IMG/VR virus record: IMGVR_UViG_3300031688_000125
Location: 1-25,045 of that record
Reading direction: 5' to 3' (one strand)
From: a virus
Length of the DNA: 25,045 bases
Position numbers and translations under genes: made by a program. The first letter of the stretch is position 1; every line of letters starts with the position of its first letter. This document shows positions 6,627 through 13,605 of this stretch, one piece after another. The notes under the pieces are model-generated. The model was not told the DNA's origin and did no database searches. It worked only from the letters and a program-made list of their open reading frames with translations.

Positions 6627-7120
6627 GATTTAGAATTCTTACGAACAAGTTTTAAGAACTCCTTCTGTTGATTCAGTAGGAGTTTTTTTACGTGTTTTTG
6701 AAAGCGAACCGATGATTCCATTATTCTAGAATCTATGTTTCCACCTAAAGTGTCGTGATATTCTGGATGAACAAAGTTTTCAACGCTAAAATCATTGATA
6801 TTAGATCTAATAGGCTTTTCACTTAACGCGCATTCCCAATCAATTGTATCGTAACTTTCCTTTAATTCCTCCATTTTAACAAATTCATCAGTAGACCAAT
6901 CATAGTATAACTTATCGAAACGATCTACATGTCGATGTCTACATAATTCAAATATAATTTGTAAGAACTGATCATCCTGGGCACGTTCCTTTATAATAGG
7001 ATGTTCCAATAATAATCTACGCTGTTGTTTTGAGATAGAGTCGTATCGGACACCATACCTATTCCTAGGGTAAGGTCCACCAGTTCTCTTTATCTTAGGG
7101 TATTTTTTATTGTATGCCAT
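6623..7120 (-). CDS. Hypothetical protein, only minus-strand gene
   Basis: 165 residues, not recognised. The N-terminus is basic and aromatic (MAYNKKYPKIKRTGGPYPRNRY), the middle has a His/Arg cluster (ELCRHRHVDRFDKLYYDW), and the C-terminus is a Lys-rich helix (KHVKKLLLNQQKEFLKLVRK). Overall it looks like a small soluble, possibly nucleic-acid-binding protein; no motif fixes that. It diverges from the clamp loader gene and converges on the preceding gene with a 4-base overlap of the two stop regions. The opposite-strand terminator at 6657-6689 lies inside its coding sequence. Being the only leftward gene, it must be transcribed apart from its neighbours, perhaps early. Coding status is supported by length and by the lack of any competing plus-strand frame. 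Confidence 0.7.
   Translation of the reverse strand: MAYNKKYPKIKRTGGPYPRNRYGVRYDSISKQQRRLLLEHPIIKERAQDDQFLQIIFELCRHRHVDRFDKLYYDWSTDEFVKMEELKESYDTIDWECALSEKPIRSNINDFSVENFVHPEYHDTLGGNIDSRIMESSVRFQKHVKKLLLNQQKEFLKLVRKNSKS
6657..6689 (+). terminator. Rho-independent terminator inside the convergent gene
   Basis: Arms AACTCCT-T-CTG (6657-6667) and CAG-T-AGGAGTT (6674-6684) pair with a single T-T mismatch around the loop ttgatt, followed by a T run to 6689. It ends the rightward transcript 30 bases after the stop at 6626 and overlaps the coding 3' end of the minus-strand gene. Confidence 0.85.
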
Positions 7121-7149
7121 ATAGTCTATTTATCTGAAACATTTCACAA

Positions 7150-7157
7150 TACCTTTG
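7150..7157 (+). promoter_or_regulatory. Bacteroidetes-type -7 box (TAnnTTTG) ahead of the clamp loader gene
   Basis: TAccTTTG lies 25 bases before the start codon at 7183, in the 62-base divergent intergenic region. It matches the Bacteroidetes primary sigma -7 consensus exactly. At the expected -33 position the sequence is tatt, a poor match to TTTG. A host-polymerase (early) promoter for the replication genes is a reasonable inference. Confidence 0.5.
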
Positions 7158-7182
7158 TATAATAAACCTAAACACATACTAG

Positions 7183-8133
7183 ATGATTCACGCACTATTT
7201 ACAGAAAAATACAGACCCAAAAACCTAGAAGATTTGATTTTACCAGAAAGGGTAATGTCGAAATTCAAAGATGGTTTATCGCAAAACATATTACTTGCAG
7301 GATCTCCTGGTACTGGTAAGACTTCAACTGCTAAAGCCATAGTGCAGCAGTTTAATTTACCATACCTTTATATTAATGCATCGACGGATACTTCAGTTGA
7401 TGTTATTAGAACACGAATAACAGATTTCTGTTCAACAATGTCTATATTAGATGATAGAGACAAATTTAAAGTAGTTATATTAGATGAGGTTGATGGAGTA
7501 TCTGACCAGTTCTTTAAAGCATTAAGAGCAACGATGGAGACTTTCGCATCAAACTCTAGATTTATTGCAACATGTAATTACATTAATAAATTACCAGATC
7601 CGATTCTTTCAAGATTCGAAGTAATTAATTTTGATTTTGATAAATCTGAAGAAACAGAATTAACAAAGAAATATATCAGAAGAGTATATGATATTTGTGG
7701 AAAAGAAGGAATGACAATTGAAAAACCAGCATTGGTTGAATTCGTTAAACGTAACTTTCCAGATTTAAGAACTACTCTTAATAAATTACAAGGATATAAA
7801 ACACAAGGAACTACTAATATAACAGTAGCGGACGTTAAGAAATTCAATTCAGTCTATAAAGATGTATTTGAATTAATATTTAATGAAACAGATCCAGTAA
7901 AGAACTATCAGCAGATTGTTGGAGAGTATTCAAATAGAGTTGATGATGTACTACAAACGTTAGGAGATGAATTTATACAATACATCCAGGCTGAAAAACA
8001 ATCAGCGGTTAGATTTATTCCACAAATTGCAGTTACTGTAGCAAAACATCAAGCTCAACGTAACCTGGTAATCGATCAAGTCATTACCCTTTTATCATGC
8101 GTATATTCCTTACAAGAAATAGTTAGACAATAA
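7183..8133 (+). CDS. 44: DNA polymerase clamp loader large subunit, gp44 / RFC-like AAA+ ATPase
   Basis: 316 residues, close to T4 gp44 (319). It loads the sliding clamp (gp45) on primed DNA by ATP hydrolysis, together with a small subunit. The AAA+ order is complete: EKYRPKNLEDLI at the N-terminus (the RFC box), Walker A GSPGTGKT (40-47), Walker B VILDEVDG (DEVD at 101-104), sensor 1 ATCN (129-132) and an arginine-finger SRF (143-145, SRC-motif position). A helical collar region follows. The gene opens a replication block; RNase H and a likely small subunit are downstream. A host-type promoter box sits 25 bases upstream. Assignment is firm. Confidence 0.95.
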   Translation: MIHALFTEKYRPKNLEDLILPERVMSKFKDGLSQNILLAGSPGTGKTSTAKAIVQQFNLPYLYINASTDTSVDVIRTRITDFCSTMSILDDRDKFKVVILDEVDGVSDQFFKALRATMETFASNSRFIATCNYINKLPDPILSRFEVINFDFDKSEETELTKKYIRRVYDICGKEGMTIEKPALVEFVKRNFPDLRTTLNKLQGYKTQGTTNITVADVKKFNSVYKDVFELIFNETDPVKNYQQIVGEYSNRVDDVLQTLGDEFIQYIQAEKQSAVRFIPQIAVTVAKHQAQRNLVIDQVITLLSCVYSLQEIVRQ

Positions 8134-8157
8134 TTTTTTTATGTCGCAAAAAAGGTT

Positions 8158-8172
8158 TATATTTACTTATAA
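8158..8172 (+). promoter_or_regulatory. TATATTTACTTATAA element, candidate promoter of RNase H gene
   Basis: ttatatttacttataa occurs here and again, identically, at 24355-24370 ahead of the phosphatase gene. In both places a T-tract lies about 18 bases upstream (8134-8140; 24332-24337), so the pair looks like -35/-10-type boxes. TATATTTA also fits the relaxed Bacteroidetes TAnnTTT-G/A box. The start codon is 22 bases downstream of the element. Confidence 0.5.
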
Positions 8173-8194
8173 AACAAAATAAAAAACACAAGAT

Positions 8195-9421
8195 ATGAAA
8201 TTAGGCAAACACACATTAATAATAGACGGTAACTACTTTTTACATAGTAGGTTATTTGTATTACCAAGACCTAAAGGAGAGCAGCTTTTAAAAACAAGAG
8301 ACAGTCAGGCAAGTTTAATGCGTAAATTATGTATTGACTTCGCTTCTGAATTACGAAGAATGTCCGGTTTTGTAGATCAAGTTGTAGTCGCTGTTGATGC
8401 AAAATCATGGCGTAAAGACCTTTTCCCAGAAGCACAATATAAAGGTACAAGAACATATGACGATTCAGTCAACTGGGCTAATGTATTCGAAACATATAAA
8501 GCATGGCAAGATATTTTAGCAAAACAAGGCGTTGTAATTCACCAAGTACAGGGAGCAGAAGCAGATGATGTTATGTTTGGATGGGCTACTCAATTAAACA
8601 ATGAAGGTAGGAATTGTATCGCTTGGACAGGAGATCGTGATTTAATTCAATTAGTTAATTATAATCAAGCAACTGATGCGTATACTTTATGGTATTATAA
8701 TTCTAAAAGAAAACTTATTGCATTTGAAGGTTTTGAAAAAGTTCTAAATGAAAGAGCAACTGATTCTATGTCTAATGATGATTTAATGTTCAATATGAAT
8801 TCAAATACTGTTATGCATGATCAGATGAAACAGAATTTAACAGACTGGACCTTAAAGAATGGAGTTACTATTGAAGAAATTAATTGTGATGATTTTATAT
8901 TCACTAAGATTTTACAAGGTGATAAGAGTGATAATATTAAAAGTGTTGTTTCATGGACAAAGACTGCAAAGTCAGGTAAGATCATGAATTATTCTATTAC
9001 TGAAAAAAATGCATTCAAAATATTAGATCAATATAAGGCAGAAAACGGTGGTTTTTCAATAGATGATTTCTTTAACAAGGATAGCGTTGATAAGATCGTA
9101 GAAATTATACATAAAACACTTGATAAATCTACACTTGAAGAAATTAAAGGTAGATTCAATCAAAACCTAGATCTTATGTTACTTCATTTTAATACTATAC
9201 CAGATCCTATTCAAAAGGAAATCTATAAAGCAATTGAAGCAGATTTCAATGCAGAACCTACGTTCTCAGGATTAACCAAGATGGAAGTAATATTAGAAGG
9301 AACAGAATGGTTACAGAAAAAGGGTGCTAGTGCTCCAGGGGGATATGATCCATTTGCTGGATTAAAAACACCTGAAACAAAAACACAAGTTAATAATAAA
9401 ATAACAAACGGGTTATTCTAA
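8195..9421 (+). CDS. rnh: RNase H / 5'-3' exonuclease of the FEN-1 family, T4 rnh type
   Basis: 408 residues, longer than T4 RNase H (305). The family removes RNA primers and adjoining DNA from lagging-strand fragments, using two metal ions. Acidic motifs in order: LIIDGN (Asp11), VAVDAKSWRKDLFP (Asp68) followed by QYKGTR, GAEADDV (Glu122, Asp124, Asp125), TGDRDLIQL (Asp147, Asp149) and GDKSDNI (Asp243, Asp246; helix-hairpin-helix side). Residues about 185-235 form an extra segment rich in Asn, Met and Asp between the last two motifs, and the C-terminus has a 50-residue extension (GGYDPFAGLKTPET), perhaps for partner binding. It follows the clamp loader gene and has its own promoter-like element. 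Confidence 0.92.
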   Translation: MKLGKHTLIIDGNYFLHSRLFVLPRPKGEQLLKTRDSQASLMRKLCIDFASELRRMSGFVDQVVVAVDAKSWRKDLFPEAQYKGTRTYDDSVNWANVFETYKAWQDILAKQGVVIHQVQGAEADDVMFGWATQLNNEGRNCIAWTGDRDLIQLVNYNQATDAYTLWYYNSKRKLIAFEGFEKVLNERATDSMSNDDLMFNMNSNTVMHDQMKQNLTDWTLKNGVTIEEINCDDFIFTKILQGDKSDNIKSVVSWTKTAKSGKIMNYSITEKNAFKILDQYKAENGGFSIDDFFNKDSVDKIVEIIHKTLDKSTLEEIKGRFNQNLDLMLLHFNTIPDPIQKEIYKAIEADFNAEPTFSGLTKMEVILEGTEWLQKKGASAPGGYDPFAGLKTPETKTQVNNKITNGLF

Positions 9422-9424
9422 AAT

Positions 9425-9853
9425 ATGGACGAAACTAAATTATTTGACTTCATAAAAATTATGTTTACGAAGCAAAAAGATTACCACAACATAAAACAAT
9501 ACAATAAGAAAAGACATCATTTCATGATTAATCGATTCTTCGCAATTAAGTTTCCTGCAAACGCACAGTTATTTAATGTTAATGGAATAAATCCAATTGC
9601 GGTAATTGATAGTTGGGCATTAGTTGCATCTAGATTTAAAGGAGTTCCTCGCTGGATTTATACTAAAACAAAGAAATCTAAAAAGAAAGCAGTCTCTACT
9701 AAAGGCAAATATATACCAAGTGATGAAGCGATCCGAGTGTTCATAGATAAAAATGAAATCGGAATGCGAGAGTTTAAAGAACTAGAAAAGTTCGCACCAA
9801 CTGAGTTATACACATCACTTAAGTCGATCGAAAGATCTATGAAAGTGTATTAA
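9425..9853 (+). CDS. 62: Probable clamp loader small subunit (gp62-like)
   Basis: 142 residues, starting 4 bases after the RNase H stop, so co-translated with it. The pattern FFxINRFF..FP.NAQLFN, followed by FKGVPRWIYTKTKKSKKK and a C-terminal helix pair (DEAIRVFIDKNEIG, LEKFAPTELYTSLKSIE), resembles diverged gp62 small subunits of T4-like phages. Those have an 'INR.LS.' segment, a basic 'PK+KR+..W.KK' segment and a small C-terminal helical domain. In T4, 62 follows 44 directly; here RNase H lies between. The clamp loader pentamer needs this subunit and no other candidate is present. The match is by pattern memory only, so the assignment is tentative. Confidence 0.45.
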   Translation: MDETKLFDFIKIMFTKQKDYHNIKQYNKKRHHFMINRFFAIKFPANAQLFNVNGINPIAVIDSWALVASRFKGVPRWIYTKTKKSKKKAVSTKGKYIPSDEAIRVFIDKNEIGMREFKELEKFAPTELYTSLKSIERSMKVY

Positions 9854-9866
9854 TAAAGAACTAAAG

Positions 9867-10520
9867 ATGAATAATAGTAGCTTCCCGACTGCGGTCGACG
9901 TAACACTACATAGATACAATCACATAGACAACCGCCTGTGGGTCCATATCAAAAATCAATTAGATTATGTTGAAGTCGACGACATGTCCGTGGTGGTGAG
10001 CCTAGGTCAGTTAACGACGATCTTGGAGATGCATTATATGCCAATGATTAATAGAATTAAATCAACTGGCGTGGAATTCCTACATAAGAAGGTAACTTCA
10101 CCGTATTTTATGTATATGATGTGCAAGGATATGCCAAACTTACAGTTTATTAAACTGACGCTAAGCCATGATAAGAAATTCACAAGACTTATAGAAAGTG
10201 AAGGAAGTAAGATGTTAAAGTTTGAATTTAAAATTCTTGCAATGACAATAAACTTACCAGATCTTTTTGATATGGAAGAAATTCAAGTACTTAATCCAAT
10301 TTTTGAGGAATTAAATATATTAGAAGAGGGAATTCCATATAATAGAATGAGAATTGTAGAGGTATTAGATGATATAGATGATTGGATCGAAAGAGAAATA
10401 AATCTAGACTTTGATGAAGGGATGATAGATCCTATACCTTTATTAACTGCATTTATGGATATGGTAGACCCTAAAGTTGAAGGTGATAATCCATTAACAT
10501 TGATAGTTACTGATTATTGA
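9867..10520 (+). CDS. Hypothetical protein, last gene of the replication block
   Basis: 217 residues, not recognised. The N-terminal third has a beta-like pattern (FPTAVDVTLHRYNHID, DYVEVDDMSVVVSL). The middle is basic and aromatic (TSPYFMYMMCKDMPNLQFIKL). The C-terminal third is acidic and helical (EVLDDIDDWIEREINLDFDEG). It starts 14 bases after the preceding gene, so it belongs to the RNase H transcription unit, which suggests a replication or transcription role (inference). The first 150 bases use clearly more G and C in third positions (gcggtcgac, gtccgtggtggtgagc) than the rest of the gene. No helix-turn-helix or metal motif is visible. Confidence 0.7.
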   Translation: MNNSSFPTAVDVTLHRYNHIDNRLWVHIKNQLDYVEVDDMSVVVSLGQLTTILEMHYMPMINRIKSTGVEFLHKKVTSPYFMYMMCKDMPNLQFIKLTLSHDKKFTRLIESEGSKMLKFEFKILAMTINLPDLFDMEEIQVLNPIFEELNILEEGIPYNRMRIVEVLDDIDDWIEREINLDFDEGMIDPIPLLTAFMDMVDPKVEGDNPLTLIVTDY

Positions 10521-10531
10521 TATATTTTATC

Positions 10532-10540
10532 GAATATATA
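10532..10540 (+). promoter_or_regulatory. GAATATATA element, candidate promoter of neck/packaging block
   Basis: gaatatata starts 28 bases before the start codon of the membrane protein gene, in the 39-base gap that separates the replication block from the structural block. It is identical to the element at 5512. A switch from replication to late transcription is expected at this gap. Confidence 0.4.
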
Positions 10541-10559
10541 GATAAAATAAACTTTTTCA

Positions 10560-10967
10560 ATGAACTTATTTAAAAATTTCGGAAAGAGAGAAGCTTTAAT
10601 CTATATTATTGTTACTCTATGGATCTCTATGGGAATAGTTGCAGCGGTTAAAGCATCTAGCTTGACCGATTTAGCAGTATACTTTGGATCTCTAACAGCA
10701 TATGCAGCCACTTATATTTGGGCTGAATCTAAAAGACCAAGCACAAAAACAGGAATAATGGCTAAAGGGCCTAGATCAAGAAGAGAAGTAATGATTTACG
10801 TAGTAGTTTTTATATGGGCAATTGCCGGTATAGTTTCTATGTACTTTTCATCATCACTTAAAGATCTTTCAATTTACTTTGCATCATTAACAGGATTTGT
10901 TGCATCATGGATTGCTGGCGAAAAGATTAAACCAGAAGACGAAGTTAATCAAAATATTAAAAAATAA
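10560..10967 (+). CDS. Four-helix membrane protein with internal duplication, holin-like
   Basis: 135 residues with four predicted membrane helices (about 13-30, 37-55, 77-94, 101-119). The two halves are homologous at a 64-residue offset: residues 10-60 (REALIYIIVTLW...SLTDLAVYFGSLTAYAATYIW) match 74-124 (RREVMIYVVVFIW...SLKDLSIYFASLTGFVASWIA). A basic linker (SKRPSTKTGIMAKGPRSRR) joins them, so both halves should enter the membrane with the same orientation. Size, charged tail and helix pairs suit a holin or other small phage membrane protein, but no lysin gene is nearby. Its stop overlaps the next start (TAATG), giving translational coupling to the neck-like gene, which might instead indicate a virion role. 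Duplication is clear; function uncertain. Confidence 0.7.
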   Translation: MNLFKNFGKREALIYIIVTLWISMGIVAAVKASSLTDLAVYFGSLTAYAATYIWAESKRPSTKTGIMAKGPRSRREVMIYVVVFIWAIAGIVSMYFSSSLKDLSIYFASLTGFVASWIAGEKIKPEDEVNQNIKK

Positions 10968-12919
10968 TGGTTACAGGATTTACAGCAACAGAATACGGTG
11001 ATAGTTTAATAGCATCACTTAACGATCCATATTATAAAACAACGAATATAACGGGTTGGGAAATAATAGCGGGTTTACAAAACTTTAAAACAATTGGAAC
11101 AATATCTACAGTAAAAGATACCAAAATAGTTAATGGTACTAGGACAGATTTTAATCAATTATCAGTAGGTAATAGCATTATTATTGGAAATACGACATTT
11201 GTGATAGAGACTATAGTATCTCAGAATCAATTAACATTAACAATAGCCCCTAATTTCACAACAAGTGGAATCGAATATTATCTACCAGTAGATTCTAATA
11301 ATTATTTTGATTATGAATATAGATGGTCTAGCGATAATAGTCAATTCTCAGAACTTAGGCCTTTGAATACAACAAACGGACATCCAAATTTACTTGGATT
11401 AACGTTCGACCCATTAAAACCATTATGGTTAGATATTAGAGCTGAAGTCGCTGCAATATCTACAGGATATACTCTTTCAATAATTTCAGTAACATACACT
11501 ACCGTAACTGAGGATGGTGTTGTTGTAAGTTGTCCTAACTTCTGTGTTGAATGTTCTGATCCGTTTGCAATGTATGGATGCGCAAATATAATAGAGTCAT
11601 GTGACAATGATAATTTGTTTAATCCATATGATTTAAATAAGTCATCAAACATATATAAACAAATGGTGGACATGACTAGTAATATATTTGGTCATGAAGT
11701 TCAATATTTTAGAACTGAACCAGACGCTAGAACCGAAGACGTCCATTTAATGGAGTATTCATTACACGATGTTGTTGATAAGAAAAATGTAAAGATCCTT
11801 GTACCAGATAATGAATTTCCTGACGAAGCAATGTCATATGATATTTTTGGAATGGAATTTGCAGAATTTGAAATACATATAGTTGCTTCCGCTTTTGAAA
11901 AAGCATTCGGAGCAGGGAAATCACCAAGAAGTAAAGATTACATGTATATTCCATTAATTAATAGAATGTATGAAATTAATTCACTAGCAATTGCAGATGA
12001 ATTTAATAAAACAGCGTCATACTGGAGATGTAAACTTGTCAAATATCAAGAAAGAACATCAGTAATTAAAAATCAATTCGAAGTTGATACTGACTCTTTA
12101 ATAACAGGAGTTGACGAAGTATTTGGAGAAAGACAAAAAGAAGAACAAGAGAAAGTTACAAACCCTCAACAGTTTCAAACAGTTACAGCTGCATATAGAG
12201 ACGGTATTAGAGGATTTATACATAACAATTTATCTATAGTTGATAGTGAATTAAAAAACAGATGGACAGTTGTTAGTAAAAATTACTACGATTTGAGTAA
12301 GATTACTGCGGGACAAACTGCAATCGAATATGCAATACCATCAAAATTAGCATCTACTGATAATTTAGCTACTAGTATGTGGTTTTCACCTCAATTTGAA
12401 ACAACAGATATAAGTGAATACGTTTTATTTGGAGATCTAGCAGCAATTGGAGGATTTAAATTATTTATTAGCAATACTAAATTTAAAGTGATGGTTAACG
12501 GTGTAAATTATGAATGGTTGCATGGAACTAATTTAAAGAAAGGAGAATGGTATGGATTAATATTAAATATTAACAATAAGTTCTTACAATCATCAATATC
12601 ATTATACAGATTGGATTCGGCGAATAATACAGGAAATGCAGCAGGTTCCCGTCCTCAAGATAATAATAATAATTTAATTGAAGAATATACAGGAACATTA
12701 GAAATAAACCAACCTATGGTTTGGAATTCGAGTTCAAATTACCATATAAGAGGTAATAAAACTCATATGACAAATATAAGGGTATTTACTAATGTAATAG
12801 AATTAGAACAACATAGCAATATATTAAATCAATATGTTGTAAGAGACAATCAGTTATCAATCCTTATAGATAATGCTATTCCAAGTTTAGGCTATCAACG
12901 TTTCAAGAACGCTAGATAA
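10967..12919 (+). CDS. 14: Neck protein gp14-like with extra N- and C-terminal beta domains
   Basis: 650 residues, far larger than T4 gp14 (256). Residues about 225-365 hold the gp14-like part: NIYKQMVDMTSNIFGHEVQYF, acidic DEFP.E spacing, YDIFGMEFAEFEIHI, then DYMYIPLINRMYEINSL and a Trp-containing strand, paralleling the T4 gp14 'FGED', 'FGMQV.DE' and 'GDLIYFP....FEINW' features. The N-terminus (about 38-110) has the GT.T.F..L..G..I.I.. beta pattern common in phage virion proteins, then an FN3-like stretch. Cysteines 189, 193, 196, 205 and 212 cluster before the core. Residues about 430-650 resemble a laminin-G/concanavalin-type jelly roll (FKLFISNTKFKVMVNGVNYEW). It lies just upstream of the terminase genes, the gp14 side of the T4 order. 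The neck role is likely; the added domains may bind decoration or host glycans (inference). Confidence 0.6.
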   Translation: MVTGFTATEYGDSLIASLNDPYYKTTNITGWEIIAGLQNFKTIGTISTVKDTKIVNGTRTDFNQLSVGNSIIIGNTTFVIETIVSQNQLTLTIAPNFTTSGIEYYLPVDSNNYFDYEYRWSSDNSQFSELRPLNTTNGHPNLLGLTFDPLKPLWLDIRAEVAAISTGYTLSIISVTYTTVTEDGVVVSCPNFCVECSDPFAMYGCANIIESCDNDNLFNPYDLNKSSNIYKQMVDMTSNIFGHEVQYFRTEPDARTEDVHLMEYSLHDVVDKKNVKILVPDNEFPDEAMSYDIFGMEFAEFEIHIVASAFEKAFGAGKSPRSKDYMYIPLINRMYEINSLAIADEFNKTASYWRCKLVKYQERTSVIKNQFEVDTDSLITGVDEVFGERQKEEQEKVTNPQQFQTVTAAYRDGIRGFIHNNLSIVDSELKNRWTVVSKNYYDLSKITAGQTAIEYAIPSKLASTDNLATSMWFSPQFETTDISEYVLFGDLAAIGGFKLFISNTKFKVMVNGVNYEWLHGTNLKKGEWYGLILNINNKFLQSSISLYRLDSANNTGNAAGSRPQDNNNNLIEEYTGTLEINQPMVWNSSSNYHIRGNKTHMTNIRVFTNVIELEQHSNILNQYVVRDNQLSILIDNAIPSLGYQRFKNAR

Positions 12920-12955
12920 AATTGGAATAAATAATCTATAATAAAACATTGAAAT

Positions 12956-13603
12956 ATGCCAGAAGATAAGAAGAGTATTAAATCACAGGCCGAAGATATT
13001 AGAAAAGAGCTAGATGATTTAATCGGAAATAATGATCCAATTCAAACTGTTATAGAAACAGATCCTGAATTACCAGCAAAGAGAGAAGTTGCAGTTAGGC
13101 TTTCATATTCACAATTAAAAGAAAATGCTAGTAAGAAAGCTTCTAAAACTATAACAAGTTTAATGAAGTTTTATCTTGATGAAGATATTATCGAGAAGGA
13201 TGAGTATATCATAGCAAAGAAAAAGATAGATGAGATGACAATGTCTTCTTTAATTTATCAACTACAAGCTGGAGAAAGAGCTTTAACAACTCTTTTAGAA
13301 ACAATCGAAGACGGTGAAATCGCTCCAAGAATGTTTGAAGTTTTAGCAACTTTACAAAAATCAATGTTAGACATTATCAAATCTCAAACTATGTATTTAA
13401 TGGCAGCTGAAGAAGGCGCTAAAAGAATGGCAAGAGATATCGAATTATATAAAAAGCGAGACGATACCCGTGTTATTAGTGAGGCCGCTGGAGGAGCACC
13501 TACCAATGATACAATACAGAGAGGTACTAAAGATATAATGAGAATGATCCAAAGTGGAATACAGAACGATCAGATAGAAGACGCTGAAATCACAGAAGAA
13601 TAA
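12956..13603 (+). CDS. 16: Terminase small subunit, gp16 family
   Basis: 215 residues (T4 gp16: 164). The small terminase recognises DNA ends and regulates the large-subunit motor. The central helical segment ALTTLLETIEDGEIAPRMFE followed by VLATLQKSMLDIIKSQTMYL matches the gp16 core (T4: FLETAKN..SPRHMEVFATLM). Long helices on both sides are typical of the oligomerising coiled coil. The N-terminus is acidic (LDDLIGNNDPIQTVIETD), and the last 45 residues are low-complexity with an acidic end. It starts 36 bases after the neck-like gene and ends 2 bases before the large terminase start codon, so the two terminase subunits are tightly coupled, as in T4. Confidence 0.88.
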   Translation: MPEDKKSIKSQAEDIRKELDDLIGNNDPIQTVIETDPELPAKREVAVRLSYSQLKENASKKASKTITSLMKFYLDEDIIEKDEYIIAKKKIDEMTMSSLIYQLQAGERALTTLLETIEDGEIAPRMFEVLATLQKSMLDIIKSQTMYLMAAEEGAKRMARDIELYKKRDDTRVISEAAGGAPTNDTIQRGTKDIMRMIQSGIQNDQIEDAEITEE

Positions 13604-13605
13604 AT

